A DNA stretch of 64,000 nt from Geosiphon pyriformis (GCA_016748015.1 JAAOMT010000577.1:154834-218833); one strand, 5' to 3'. Shown: positions 34,801-49,528, numbered from the stretch's first letter. The notes: generated by a model not told the origin, from the letters alone. Numbers and translations are program-made.

Positions 34801-37800
34801 ATTAAATCTGTTACAAACCAATAAAATCTTATTAGAAAGTATTTTGAAAAGAATTTTTTGAGCAGTTTTGATTAATATAATTGGCTTAATATTAGTTAAA
34901 ACATTTTTCCATTCATAAAATTTAAAAATTATTAATATTTGTATTTTTTTTCAGAATTAAGATACAGATTTACATATTAAACAGAAATTCAAAAAATCTG
35001 TAAGCATTGTGAAAACAAAAGCATTGTAATGTTTTTAAAGTTTATTGGTAATATTAAACAGAACAGTGGTTTTTTTATTAGGCAAGTTTTTAATCACTTA
35101 TAGGACATTATTATAAGTAATAATATTTATAATTTCAGAAAAAACACTATTATCAACATAATTTAAAAGCAGATATTAATAATACTATAGATTAAAAACA
35201 TAATTCAACACTAATATCTTTTTTATCTAATTTTCTATTATTATATTAATCTTAAATTTAATCTTATTAAAGTTTGAAATCAATTTATTATTAATAACCA
35301 AGTAATTTAAAACTATTTTTTAAAATAGACACTCCAATATACTTCTAATTATATAATTCTTATTAATAGCAAAGCTTTCTATTGACTTGTTAATAGCAAA
35401 TTTAATAATTAATTTTTCAGTTCTCAATAACTTTACAAGCTTGAAAGCATGATAAAATTTCTTCATATCAAACAAAACAAATCTTATACAATCAAAATTA
35501 GCACTAGAATTCAAAAAAACCTGGACATCTAATGTCTTATTATTGTTTAAAAACATCCAGTGCTTTATTAAAAAACAAACTTATTATTAAGTCTTATATG
35601 CAAAGATTTAACAATTTTTAAAACCAAACTTCTAACTTGTAAAATTTAAAAAATTTTTTGGTAAAAACATTATTAAAATTTTTGAATTATTTTTTTTTAA
35701 ACATTTTATTAGCCAATAAACACATTATTTTATAAATAACATCTTATATTGCATTTAGATCCAAGAATCTTTTAGACATAACAAATTTATCAAAAAATAT
35801 TGCAATATTATTTATTATAATATTTTTGAATTTAAACTATTTGGCATTATTAACACCTTTAAAATCAAACTTTTAACAATTTCTATTAGTCTATTTACAA
35901 AAAAAGTTTAATTATATATCAAGCAAACCACCTAACTTTACAAAAACAGAAACAATTTAATGATTAGTATTAAAATGCTTATTAATATTTAAAACTACAT
36001 GATCTATTATTGCATTAATTAAACTTAAAAAAATAAATATGTAATTAATTGTTTTTTTAATATTTTTTAAATTTTTCTATATTGAAATATTTGCAATTGA
36101 GCTTTCCATTAAAAAATTAACCAGTCTTAGATTCAGACATTTTTTGAAATTAACACATTTGTAAAAACCATTTTTATTGAAATTACCATTCAAGATTACA
36201 AAAAAAAATTTGTTTACAGACTTCACAATCAGCAAGTTGATTTTTTTAGCTTAAGCCAAGCATATTATTAGAACAGTACTAAAATACAATTCTAAAATCG
36301 AAATAGAAAATTTATTTTTAAAAAACAACTTAATAAACAAAAGCTGACTAACAACTTTAAAAATTTTGCATACATGTTTCATTAAAGTAATGTTCATAAT
36401 AATTACAATATCAGAATTCAAGTAACCAGAGTTGAAACCAGAAGTGAAAATTTAAATATTATTAAACTTGTTAACAATTTATGGACAAATTTTTCTCTTC
36501 AATTTTATTTCAATAATAATAAAAATCAAATTATTTATTTCTTTATACCAATAAATAATATTTTCTTACTTAGCAAAAATGTTTATACTCCTAATATTAT
36601 ATATAGTAATTTTTTATACCAAATCAGTTATTATTAAAAAAAGATACTCAAACTTAAATTATTATTATTTATCTTAACTAATAAGTCCATAATTATAATT
36701 AACAAATTGTTTATCTTTACTTTTAACTTTAAAACTATTGAGTAATTCAAAAATTCTACTTTTATAATAGTATTACTATTATTGGCTGCACTTGAACTTT
36801 TACTTATTACTATATCTGTTCCTTGATTTTGTAATGAAAAGATTACTAATGATTAATATTCAGAATTAGGTTAAAAAACTATTAGCCCAAATGCATCTAA
36901 CTTTTTAGTTAGCTTGTCAATTTGCTTTACAAGACTAGTAAAACTGTACTTAAGAACAGCAAATTTTTTATTTACTTTCAAAAAACCAATAAAAAAAATT
37001 AGCATCTAAAAATAAATCAGCACTAGAAAAAATTAAAGACAATACAAGAATTAAAATCACCTGCAATTTAAGTCCAAGTTTTTTTACCAAATAAAACTGA
37101 ATAAAGCAATTGGTATCTATTTCTTCTTATATATATTTGCTAAACAAACCTAATTTTAAGAATTAAATATTTTTTACTATAATTACTTAGACTTTCACTT
37201 ATTAAATATATATTAAATTTATAACTTAACTATTTACATTAAGCATAACAGACTAAAAAAAACCAGTTCGATACAAATTTACACTCTTAAAAACTAAAAC
37301 AGAATTGATAGTGGTTTTTTTTAATGTTTTATTAACAAAACAAACTACAACACATTTGTTACATACATAAAAACTTAGATTATGATCAATAAAACAAGTT
37401 TTTTATCATAAAACATTAATAAATTAAAAAAATCATGAACATTTGTCTTAATTAATAAAGTATAAAAAACCTAATAATAATCTCTAGTTATTCATGTTTA
37501 TTTATTATTAATAGTCAGTATTATATAAACAGAATTTTTTCTCATAAGTACTAACTATTTAAATGTAATTAAACCAATAATTTTAGATGATTTAAACTTG
37601 ATCAAAGTTTTTTGTCAAAAACCAATAAGCTATATCTTAATTAATACAATTTTACTAAATTTAGAAAAAACTGACTTTACAATCAATTTAAAAAATTTAC
37701 TGGAATTTTTTTGACAATAATTTCCTAATTAATATGACTGTTTATTTTTTAAATATTATTATTTACCAAAATTTTTTTATTAATAGCCATTTTTTTAGCC

Positions 37801-38550
37801 TTTTTTAAACTTTATTTTGATATAAAAAATAATTTGATTATTCTTGAAAATTTTAAGTAAATACTTCTCCAAAACTATCAACATAATAAAAATTTTTTTT
37901 TATTGCAATCAATTTATCATTATTGGTTTTGTTAAATACAACATACAACTTAATATTTAATATAAAAAATTTAATTGATTCAAATTTTTTTTTAAGATAC
38001 ATAATTTAACTACAAATAAATACTTGGTACTAAAAAACTTAGAAACCAGAAGTGTCAAAATGTTATTTTTGTCATTATTGTCACTTAAATTATTGAAAAA
38101 TTTTTTTTTTGGCTGGTTATCCAAAGTATATGTTCTAATATACATTTTTTTAGGTGTAGTATTATCTATTGTATTATCTATTTCTAAAGCATTTGAATTT
38201 ACATAGCTAGTTTTTTTAATAATTATGTTTTTTATGTTTTCAATATTTAAAATACTACTAATATTGTTTGTTTTATTCACAACTTTACTATCTCAAAATT
38301 TAACAGAATTAATATTGCCTATTTTTAAATTAATAAATTAAAAAAACCAGCAGACAATTCAACTAAACTGTTTCTAATATCAGGTTTTTTCAGTTTTTTG
38401 TAAAAAGTATTATAAAAGTAAACACTTTTTACATATTTTTTTTGTGCCACACTGGGTTCTCAATTCAGTTGAATCAAAATTTGACCTATTAGCAGAAAAG
38501 CTTACTAGTTCTATAGTCACAAATAAAGATATATTAAAGAAATAATTGTG
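31869..38550 (-). mobile_element. Near full-length, AT-saturated LINE (copy C)
   Basis: The tail at about 31869-31975 matches that of copy B. Going upstream on the minus strand: Cys region 32658-32404 (KKIELSDYFFMC), RT pieces 34132-33713 and 34900-34500, an endonuclease-like stretch about 36550-36100, then ORF1. The ORF1 N-terminus at 38280-37957 reads NTTPKKMYIRTYTLDNQ and so on, which I recognise as the N-terminal region of AM fungal LINE ORF1 proteins. It ends near the A tract at 38562. Decay is much deeper than in copy A, consistent with an older insertion. Confidence 0.75.
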
Positions 38551-38561
38551 AAATTAAAAAG

Positions 38562-38758
<197 letters not shown>

Positions 38759-41237
38759 TTATTTTTTTGGTAAATTTTTGCTCTTATTATGACCAAAAAA
38801 TTAACAAAAAAAAAAGCTTTTACAATTTTTATAAGTTTTTTATTAAATATAATACTTTAAAAAAGTATTAATTTTAATAATTACAATATTTAAATTTTTT
38901 TAAAATCAAATATAATAAAGAAAACAAAAAATAAAAAAAGTATAATTAACAATCTAGAAAACCAGCTTAATTTTAAAAACTATGTAACCAAAAAAAATTA
39001 ACCAATTTGGTCTTAAAATTATTATTAAAAACAATAATTTAATTTTAATTAATTAAAAAAAACTTTTAATACTATTTTTTTTATCAATATAAATTAATAA
39101 GCAAAAAGTAGTATTAGCAATAAAAAAAGACTTAAAATAAATAATAACATGAAATTGCAAGTTAACAAACTTTAATTAATAAATACAATTTTATTAAAAA
39201 TATTTAATATAAATTTAATATTATTAAAAGTAATATTAAAAAATATTACAAAGAGCACTAACAAAAAAATAAAAAATTAACAAAAACTACAAAAAACTTT
39301 GTATTTTTAACTGTTAATATTATTTTAAATATTAAAATTTTTAAAAATTATTTTATTAGTGCAAAATTTTATTAAAAACTATGGTTTTTTTGGTTTATTA
39401 TTATTATTATTATTTATATTGTAATTAGCTCTAAAAAATAATTATATTAAATAAATTTGTTTTTGTAAATTTATTGTAATTTGATCTTAATTAATTTAAG
39501 TAATTAGTTATATATAAAAAATATTTAATTTATATTTAATTTAAACTATTTTGGTTATATTAATTTAAATAATAATTGAATCTACTTTATTAAAAATTAA
39601 AAATTAAAAACAAAATTATTGTTTATATTAATAAAATAATTATATAATACAAAATATTTAAAATTATTAAATTTTAATTATTAATCTAAAATTTATATAA
39701 TTCCTAATAAGATTTTTAAATATAATTAAAGACACAAATTTAAAACTTGAAAATATTAATAATTACAATTTTTTTAACATAATATTTGCTGCTTTCTTAT
39801 ATTTTATATTAAAATTTAGTTTACAATAAAATTTAAAATAAAAAATACATTAATGTTTTTTTAATTATTTTTGCAATTGTATTATTTTGTGCCAATAATT
39901 TGAGTTTTAAAAATTATTTGGTATACATAATAAAAGTTTAATTGTAATTATATTTTTTGTTTTTAATTAAAAGTTGTTTAATAGTTTTTTTTTAATAAAA
40001 TTTAATGCCTTTTTAATTTTTTATTATAATATTTTAATGTAAATACCACTAATTATTTGGTTTAAAATATGTATTATGCATTTTTAATTATTTTTATATT
40101 TATTAATAAATTTTGTTTTAAATTTTGCTAAATAACAGTAAACTTTTGTGTTTTCAACCACTTTTTACAATATGCAGCCATATTTTTATTATCAATTAAT
40201 TTAATTGTTTTTTTGTTTTTTCTTGATATAATATTAACAATATATTATTAATTTTTTAATAATTTTTTAAATATTTAATTTGTTATATATATTTTAAATT
40301 TCATTCTTGGTAAACATTATTGCTGCAACTTTTAAACTAACATTTATTTTGTCATGACTATATTTATCTAATTGTTTAAAGATATTTAAAATTCATTGAA
40401 TTTTTTGTTTAATTTAGTTGGCATTTTGCCAAGTTTCAGAATTTTACTAGAACAAGTATTTATTTCATGTAAAAAAGATTCAATATTGTTTACACTAATA
40501 TATTGTGTAATTTTGGCAGTATTATTGGCTGTTTTTGTTTAATATTTTTCATAAAATGTTGATTTTTTTGGTTTTGCCTGTCAAATAAAGACCATGTTTT
40601 TGTTTTTCAAATGTTGAATTCTTATTTCATGCCAAATCCAATTTGGTTGTCATTAGTTTTGCTTGAATTTTAGTCTCTTTTTTTAAATTAATCTTATCTC
40701 ATCATCATCGTTGCCCCAATCTCTTTTCTTGCCACTTTTTTAATGTTTCTCCTTATTATTCCTCCCCACCATCATTCCAATATTCCTTCTTGCCATTCTT
40801 CCAATAATCTTTCTTTCTATTTTCCAATAATCTTTTTCGCTATTTCTTTTCTTACCGAATTTGATATTTAGATTTTTGATTTGGTCGGCCAGATGTCTGC
40901 TGATTTTTCCGAAATCGAGTCAATAACTAATATATAAATTTGTTCAGATATTGTCATTTTATCAGATCCAATTTGAATTATTCACAATTCTATTTTTGCT
41001 AACAATTTTCGGGTGTAAACCATAATTCCCCGCCTGCGTCGTACAAGTTATAATAATTTTAGAGCTACCTCTATGTTACAAATTCCAAATTAAAATAAAT
41101 GAACCTGATTTATGAAGGTTAATTTTGTAGACGCTTTTTCAGGTATATTTGTTCTGACTGCTCTTTCCAAATACTCGCGGCATTTATCACATTTCTACGA
41201 ACCAAAACCACAGGCGTCTTTCTTGAAAGGTTGAACT
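38759..41237. other. AT desert with LINE tail relic, then pyrimidine-rich upstream region
   Basis: 38880-39300 resembles ORF1 relic sequence. A plus-strand LINE tail core is visible at about 39490-39560 (TTAAGTAATTAGTTATATAT). 39600-40680 is T-rich with no gene. 40681-40860 is pyrimidine-rich with a loosely repeated CCAATAATCTTTCTTTC-like unit. 40900-41237 has normal composition and probably holds the promoter of the Hsp70-like gene. Confidence 0.5.
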
Positions 41238-43698
41238 ATGGCTACCGAGCTAGATATTCGTTTAGTGGTAGCTGTGGGCAAGTGTTTTACCCATAGGAAA
41301 AATTTGTCAATGTATTTACTTTTGTTCTCCTTCGCTCCGCTATAACTTATAATTTTATTTTTGGTTTCTTTACTTTTGAAAAGATTTTGGTACCACATTT
41401 TCAACCTTTGCCTATGCAAATAAACGTAAGTCAGCTTGATGAATTTTTATTTTGTTTAAGATTTGCAATCTCCTCTTGTCTGATTGGCTTTCATGTTTAG
41501 AAAACCCGGACGATATTGTAACAAACGACAGTTGGCCGGAACAGTCCGGTTCTTTTAAGACAAATACTGCCCTTCAATATAATGATCAATTTCAAGTAGT
41601 CAAATGGTAAGTTTTTGAATTTAAGACTCGCAACTATTTTAAATAAATTAACGGAGTTAGGGATTTTTCTATTTTTATTTAGGGGTTATCCTGCCCTAGC
41701 TCAAGGTATTTTGATTAAAAAACCCATCTTTTTATCTATTAATTGCAGCGAATTGACCCTAATTTTAATAAAGAACCCCAAGCAAAAAAGAAAAAGCGAT
41801 TACCGGACGGCTCAGAAAATAAACCGGTTGAGTTATTTAAATTATGTTTGGCTGATAAGTTAACACCAGATCAGAAACCCGTCCTACCCCCAGGAATTGA
41901 TCATAAACGAGCTATTACTGATTATTTACGGGAAATGGGTAAAGTAAGTAGAAAATCTTTAATAGGTTTTATTTAATCAAACTTCTTTTTACTTTTCTAA
42001 TATTCCAATTTAAATGAATTGAATTTCATAGCTGATAATCGAGACTCTTTCATCCCGATGGCCCGGAATCATATTTCCTCAACAAGTTCGAGTTGTCCTA
42101 ACAGTACCTGCTGAGTGGCATGGTAAATTCACTAGATTTCACAATATTTTTAATGATCCTAATAGAAATATTAAAATCTATCCTTTTAGATGAATCCAAA
42201 GCTTTTATGCGTCTATGTGCGTTTGATGCTGGACTCACAGATTCTTTAAAATCTGATAATCTGGAATTTACTACTGAACGTGCGTACATACCCAATGATA
42301 TTCAAAGTTTATTTCACTATTATTTTTACCTGATTTTGACTAAATATTTCTAGCTGAGGCTGCGGCTATTCATTGTATATCAATATTGAAGGAACATCAA
42401 TTAAGCGTTGGGTGTCAGTAAATTTTATTTAGAAAATTTTCATCACTTTAATCAAACAAAATTTTCGGTTAATTACTTTTTAATTTAATTTTTCAAATTA
42501 GCCTCATTCATGATTGTGGATTGTGGTGGTGGTACTGTAGATTTAACAACTAGGACATTGTTGCCCGGAAATAAATTGGGTGAAATCACTGAACGTGATG
42601 GTGCTCTATGTGGAAGTAGTTTTGTCGACAGAGAATTTGTACGATTCGTTGGACGCAAAGTTGGGATGGGAGCGATGAACAAACTGAAAACCAATAATTA
42701 TGGTCAACTGCAATACATGATTCAGCAATTTTGTATTAAAGCTAAATTCCCGTTTAATGGAAATCCTGCTGAATTTACAGCAAAGGATTTCGATATTGAG
42801 CGTGTTTGTCCTGCACTTATGAAATACGTAACGGGTGTTGCAGAAGAGCAAATGGAAGAAGCAGAATGGCTGATTGAGCTGGATTTTGAAGCTGTCAAAT
42901 CAATGTTTGATCTAGTTATTGACACTATTATAAATCTGATTCAAAAACAACTTAATGCATCAGAAGGCCGGGTCAAAAGCATGTTTTTGGTTGGCGGGTT
43001 TGCCGAATCTCAATATCTACAATTACGGGTGAAACAAGCCTTTTCGCGACATGTGCCCACTATTGCAGTACCTAAACATCCGATTGCAGCTATAGTTAGA
43101 GGTGCCCTTTCATATGGTAAGTAAGAATTTTGGAATTTTATAATAAACACATTTTAAAATATTCACCCATGCTTTTGAAAAGGTTTAAATATGGCGACAG
43201 TACAAACTCGAGTTTTAAAATGGAGTTATGGTGTTGAAGTTAGCTCTAAATGGGAAAAGGGTGACCCAGTAGAGCGTAAGACGCCGTCGGGACGCATATT
43301 TAGATTCCATCAATTAGCACAACGTGGTGCTGAAGTTTCGGTAGATCAAACTTTTAAGTATACCGCAGGTCCGGTAATTGCAAATCAAATGGATATGACT
43401 TTCAATATTTATATTACCCCAGCTGTTAGTGCTAGATATTGTGACGAAGACGGGATGAGAATGCTGGGAAAGATGAAGAGTGAGTATTCAAATCAATAGC
43501 ATTCCTTTTCATTAGTTGTACTCCTTCAGAGTTATTAATTTTTGAGGCTTAATTGTAGTTGATCTACCGGATCCTCGTCTTGGGAAAAGTCGGTTGGTTG
43601 AATTCTCTTTGTCGTTTGGTTCTATGGAAATCAAAGCTATCGCAAAAAATGTACGAAATGGTGGTGTTTACCAGTCCACTTTTGACTTAGAGTTTTGA
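41238..43698 (+). CDS. Hsp70-like protein (HSPA12-type actin-like ATPase)
   Basis: Eleven exons (41238-41277, 41384-41425, 41501-41606, 41683-41705, 41783-41943, 42032-42122, 42190-42279, 42354-42413, 42502-43116, 43183-43479, 43559-43698) keep one frame and give 554 residues. The start is MATELDIRLVVAV. ATP-fold motifs are DFGTTFS (phosphate 1, from residue 14), a PAEWH region, FTTEPEAAAI, DCGGGTVDL (phosphate 2, 211-219), and MFLVGGFAESQYL (adenosine). The C-terminal part differs from canonical Hsp70 and matches the short HSPA12-like class that is expanded in AM fungi. The first intron starts with GC (GTGG|GCAAGT). For exon 5, the better-looking acceptor AATTGCAG (41748) breaks the frame, so I used CCCCAAG (41782). 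That junction is the weakest part of the model. Clients are unknown. Confidence 0.88.
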
Positions 43699-44144
43699 AG
43701 ATGGTATAATTTTAGTGTTTGGATTTTGCTTAATACCTGAAGGATGCGAGAACTCTGAAGATCGGTTAAATATTATTTACGAATGATTTTATGCTCGATG
43801 GTAAAATGGAGTCTCAGCGTTCCCAACCAAAAATCGAGTTCAGTTAACTAAATGTAATTTATCACTTTATATTTGCATGTATTTTAGAAAAACCGACTCC
43901 CATGATTTTAAAATTTATTTAACTTGTACAATCTTCATTAAATTATAAGCTTCATAATATTAAATTATTCAGTAAACTCAAAAGCTGAGGCAAACTATTA
44001 TTAATCCTTTAATAACTATCAAGCCTCGTGTCTTTCCTTAGAAATTAAATATTATTTGATGATCCCATAATTTAATCGCCAAAATCGTTTCAAAGTAATG
44101 ACATCAACTTGATTTCTTTCAGGATAAATTACAAAGGTCATGAA
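43699..44144. other. Convergent intergenic region
   Basis: 446 bp between the 3' ends of the Hsp70-like gene and the hexokinase gene, AT-rich. Presumably holds both terminators. No gene seen. Confidence 0.5.
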
Positions 44145-45826
44145 TCATTCCCGATTCTTTGCAGCCATCATTGCAGCTATGGCTGTGTATAAAAGAGTTT
44201 ATCAATACTATATAATCATATGATTCAAGGAAGATTTTTTGATTATAGATCTACGAGAAGCTTACCAGCACCAACTCCAGATCCGTCTCTCGCAAGACCA
44301 AGTGCAATCTTATCAGCGTTTGATCCAATTAATTCATCAAAAGTACCCCTTATGCGCTGCTCGAAATGTGGGTAGAACTCAAACAAAGTTCCATCAATAC
44401 CAATACTGCAACCACTTTCAACAGCCTTGCGATGTGTGATTACAGCAGCTAAACCAGTAGCCGCGAGTCTCGCAGCACGTATGCCAATGAGCTGGCATAT
44501 CCTCTTAATTATTTGGCGGTCTGTTAAAGAGGACTCGTAAACATTTAGATCATTCTTCAAAATGGAATTAGTGTTATCAAGATTCGGGGTGAGGTCGGCT
44601 TCAATTCTTGAAAGGTAAGCGGTTTCGAAACCCCATTGTTGATTTATTCGTTGGTATGTAATGTTACTAAATTGAAAATGAATCTCTTTAAATAGTAAGT
44701 CACTGTCGATCAGGTGTATTATAACGTTACGGGCAATTTCTCCTAGGTACATGCCCGATATAAGCTTCTCAAATATCTGAGCACGTGGATTGATACTCTC
44801 CCTATCTAGCTTATTATCAAATAGAGTGATCGGAAGAACCTTACGCTGAAGAAAGACAAATAAGTTTATGAGTATACATCAGGTCACAATAAAATAAACT
44901 TGGCTTTTATTACCTCATTATCAAATCCTCCCCACTCCATATTTACAATCATATCTTCAGAATTGAAATGAAAATTGCCCAACTTTTTGATTGCCTTTAC
45001 CTTCTCCACATAAGCACCGTTGGTACCAGTGCCAAGAATAACACCCATCAAGGCGTTTGGAATGATATATGTATACGCCAATAGTGTCCCGACAGTATCA
45101 TTCACTAATGCAGCAACTCTAACTGGAACATTTTTGCGATTGAGGGAGTCTTGCAATAGCTCTACTACATCTTTTCCAACCGCCCCTGTTGCCGCAAAAC
45201 CTTTGGTCCAATGTAACAGAGTACCTTTGTTGATGGCGGTCTGTTCCACTGGAAATGAAAAGGTGAACCCAAGATCTAACTTGCCGTCGTTATGCTCATC
45301 TCCGAGATCAGTAAGGAAGCGATCAATGCTTTCCGCAATAAAATCAAAAAGTGCACGCGCTTCACCGGTTTTAAGTGATTCTAACACCTTATATTTTTGT
45401 TGCTTGATCTTTATTTCGGATCCACCCAAGAAAGTAATTTGACATACACGAAGATTCGTGCCCCCAAGATCCAAAGCAAGAAAGGTACCAATTTCTTTGC
45501 CAGTAGGCGTGCCAGGTACTGATTGAGAAAATTTTCCACATGAAAAATTAAGATAACATAGAAATTTGGTTTTCCATGGATCAAAACAATAGAAAGCTTG
45601 AAGCTTTTATTAATCATTATATTAGATTTAGCCATACTATACCATAACTGGGTATCATAGCCAAAGAGTTGCCGTGTTTTTCAAGCCCTTTATGCATCTC
45701 ATTGATAAAATGTTGCTTTATATCATGAATTTTCTTGGTCGTCAACTCAAATTGTCGTGTAATATCCAATATCGCAGCTCTTTGTAACTCGTTTGCATCT
45801 TTGATATCAATTAAGTGAAATGACAT
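44145..45826 (-). CDS. Hexokinase
   Basis: Four exons (45826-45643, 45518-44914, 44845-44266, 44182-44145) keep one frame and give 468 residues, the normal length for a fungal hexokinase. It phosphorylates glucose and other hexoses with ATP in the cytosol, at the entry to glycolysis. Visible motifs are LDLGGTNLRV (phosphate 1, 77-86), LGFTFSFPVEQTAINKG (sugar-binding signature), TKGF, NDTVGT with catalytic Asp202, LGTGTNGAY (phosphate 2), MEWGGFDNE, EKLISGMYLGE and a final GSGVGAA encoded across the last intron. I chose MSFHLIDI as start because it fits the family. An in-frame ATG at 45886 would add 20 residues. VEQ replaces the commoner VQQ or VNQ. Symbol left empty because the paralog type (hexokinase or glucokinase) cannot be decided here. 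Confidence 0.93.
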
Positions 45827-45889
45827 TACAAAATAATACGTGTAAATGGTTTGGGAAGAAAAGAAATCATCTAATCGTTCCCACATAAA

Positions 45890-46200
45890 TATGATTTATT
45901 TATTTATTGATTCATTGCTTCATTCACATTAGACCTGTCGGAAAAACCTTTAAGTTTTGACAAACGTAATAATTATAATCAGTATTAACTATATTTTTCA
46001 AATTTTAAAAAATATGTCAAAAGGTCAAAATGTCAATAGTAAAAACTCTTGTCAATAATTAAAATTGTTAATAATAGTTACAATTATTATTAATAGTTAA
46101 AATTACTATCAATAGTCAAAAAACTTTATGCAAAAAATACATTAGAAATTTTACATTATATTTTAATTTCATATTCAATGGGCAAATCATACTTTAACTT
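45890..46200. other. Upstream region of hexokinase
   Basis: Promoter side of the hexokinase gene, grading into AT-rich sequence with short repeats of the type GTCAATAGTTAAAATT (46020-46130). No gene seen. Confidence 0.4.
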
Positions 46201-47560
46201 AATATTTAAAAAAACCACTTATTAACTTTGACTAAAGAACCAATAGATTCAATTAAAGATTTAACTAATAAAGCCAACTTACCCACTTAAATTTCAAAAA
46301 AATCAATTTGAATTTAATTACAGAATTTACAACAACAATAAAAAAGAAGCCCAAAAACAACAGCCAAAGAAACAGCAGCTTTTATATATAACTTTATATT
46401 AATAAAACAGTTTTCAAAAACTTTAAAACTTATTACAGATTTTAATAAAAGCTTAAAAAAGTAAAGTAAAAACATCTTATAATTTAAAACAAAATAATTT
46501 AATTTTTAATATCTAAAACAGTATTAACAGCCAAAAGTTTCTTATTAATATATAATTATTTTTTAAAATGCTAATTTTAACAATAATAATATTTAAATCA
46601 GTTTAAAAACCAAAAATAATAACAATATATTTTAACTATTAAGTAAAATTATAAAACTAGAAATAAAACAATTATAATTATTTACTTAAAAAACTAATTT
46701 ACTATATTAAAAGTAGTATAATTAAAATAAAATAATTAATTTGGCTTTAAAAAAAACAAATTTTAATACTCTTTTTTTAAACAAAAACTAATTAACAAAT
46801 CAAAACAATATTTAAAGACATATGTAACTTAAAATATACAATATCATATTTTTATTGTTTAGCAAATTTCAACTTAATATTAAAGACTTTGTCAAAAATA
46901 TTCATAATATTTCTAATATTATAAAAAACAACAGTATTAAAAACAAAAATAGAAATAAACATTACAGAAATTTTGCAATTTTAATAATAATAAAATAATA
47001 ATAATTTAACAAGTTTAATTTATAAAACAGCATCTATAAAAATTTAAAATATAAACTTTATACAAAAAAGCTTTATATTGTTTTTATTAACCAATTTTAT
47101 ATCAAAAACCATGTAAAAACTAAAATACAGTCTTAAAATACTTTATTTTGATTTTTACAGTTTTATTAAGCATTAAAATAAAGATTAATTACTTAAAAAA
47201 CTTTTAATAATTAGTAAATATTTCTTTAACATTATTAAAACTAACAATATTTCCAAAAAACAGAGAAAAAAGAGTGATTTAGTTTCTATTTGATTAATTT
47301 AATTTTTGGAATCAGATAATTCAATAAGTTAATTAGTTGAAATTACATGTAAAAACATAATTTGTTTTGCTTTTAAAACCAGTAAAAATCGACCAAAATT
47401 CAATATATTAAACAATTCAGCCAAGTATTAATTAAAACCAGCTTTGACAGAAGTGTTATTATTGTTTTAAGGTTATATAATTTAAAAACTTAAAATTTTA
47501 AAAAATTAATTTATTTTTAATAAACTTAAATTTTTTTTTACAACTTTTAAAAGTAATAAT
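46200..47560 (-). mobile_element. LINE ORF1 relic
   Basis: Aligns by eye with the ORF1 part of copy D. 46440-46560 matches 28700-28830, 47045-47220 matches 29400-29590, and the minus-strand reading near 46290-46220 (KLALLVKSLI, then SIGSLVKVNK) matches DLVKLTTLIK, then SIGFLITIFK, of copy D. No clear 3' tail and no ORF2. Heavily decayed. Confidence 0.6.
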
Positions 47561-49528
47561 TAATATATAATTAAAAATTTCAACTAAAATAATAATATAA
47601 TTAAATTAAAAAATTTTTATTTAAGAATAAAAATAACTGCATTCAAATTTAAAAATTTAAACATATAAAATAAAAATAATTAAAGCATAATAAAAAATAA
47701 CAATTAAACATATTAAATTGGCCATTTGATTTTTCAGTTAGAAAATATTATTTTTAATTAAAAAAATGTTTTTTATATTGTTAAAGTTATTAATAAAAAA
47801 CTTAAAACAATAGAAATTAATATAAACTAATATTATTTAATTAACCAAAAAAACATAAAAGTATTGACTTATAAAATAAATTGGTATAATATTTTTTGGA
47901 TTAAACAATAATTTTAAAAAAAAATTGACTTTTGTCTTAATTTTACATAATATATAATAATTCGAATTAGATTATAAAACAAAAAATATTTATATATTTA
48001 ATTGTAAATTAGGTATAAATAATAAATTTTTAATAAAAAAACAAAAACAAACCAATAAAACTATATAATAAAAAGACTTTTTTATTGTTTAATTATACTT
48101 AAATTCCAACTATAGATTTACTAGCTGTTAATTTAAGAACTGTTAAAAAGCCAGTCAATAAAAATCTGTTTTTTATTATAATATTAAATATATTTAATTG
48201 CTAAAACAAAATTTAGCTAATTTATAAAACAAGTTAAAAAATTAGTAAAACCATTTGCTATTATAATGCCAATAATTACAAAAATTATTGAGTATATTTT
48301 AAATACACAATAAACAATATAAAGCAGAGAATTTTTTTAATATTGATATAAAATTAGACAAAATAAAAAATCATTGATTATATTAATAATAAAGATAAAT
48401 TAAGACAATGGGTTTTTTTGATTTAATATTAAAGTTTTTTTATCAACAGTTGTTATATATAATAGTAAAAAGTAAACAATATAACAGAGCAATATAAGAT
48501 TATAAAATAACATAAAAAATAAAAACAAATTTAAATTATAAATTAAGAATAAGTTTCAAAATATTAAGTTTATATTTTTGCAAAAACCAAAGAGTTTGGA
48601 ATCATATATAATATTTATATATAAAGGTTTAGTTTAAGAAAAAAAGAAGATGAGAAAGCTTTATTTTGGATAAAAACCAGGTTGGTCTAAAACTATGAAA
48701 TTTTCCTTTCAAATTTGATTATAGCTCAAATTGTTAAAACACAAAAGGTAACAATATTTAAAAAATAGAAATCCCTTTTTTTATTGATAAAAAATATTCA
48801 AGAAATTTTACATTTGAGATTTATTAAATATTATGAAGGGTGAAGAGATTAAGATAATAATTCCTGTATTGTACATTCTGAACTTAATTTAAGTTTTAAA
48901 TAGTTGTATTTTTTAATCTTTAATGAATAGAGCCAATCAAAGTTAAACGTGAAAAATAGCTGTAGTAAAAAAGTAACCTTTCAAGTTGACCAATTAAATG
49001 AGAAAATATAAAGAAATAAAGATTGGTGGGTTGAAAAATTTACATAACCTTTCAACGCCAATCTACGTAAGCTCACGATATTTTAAAGGATCGATTTCCT
49101 TGAAATAAAATCTCATGTGATTTAATTTAGTTCTCAGAAATATTAAAGCCAGCATTAAAATTTTGTAAGTACATATTTGTATATTTTTGATTTGCCTACA
49201 GTGACTTTCCATTGATTATGATAAAGATTCTATCATTAAATACTTTTCGCTCGGCTAAAATTTTTTAATATGAATCAGGTAAAGGTGTATAAAAACAATT
49301 TTTAATACAGGCTCTTAAAATCTTAGTTAAAGTGACATAAGGTTAGTTTAATATACCCCAAAGATTTCTTTGATAAAAAAATCATGTAATCTCAGTTTTA
49401 TACTGTTACACGGGGAACTGAATTTTAAATGAAATTTTATTTTAACTTTTAAAAAAGCAACCATTGAAGTTGTTTAGATTTTCAGGTTCAAAGAACCTTT
49501 ATCAATTTTTAAATTTTAAGCATATAAA
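47561..49528. other. AT desert then mixed-composition upstream region
   Basis: 47561-48560 is AT-saturated with no assignable part. 48600-49528 has more GC and presumably holds the promoter of the kelch gene. I found no frame or RNA gene there. Confidence 0.45.

Noticed and set aside
41195-41419. Minus-strand frame of 74 residues
   Set aside because: Antisense shadow of exons 1 and 2 of the Hsp70-like gene.
45020-45442. Plus-strand frame of 140 residues
   Set aside because: Antisense of hexokinase exon 2, whose motifs on the minus strand are unambiguous.
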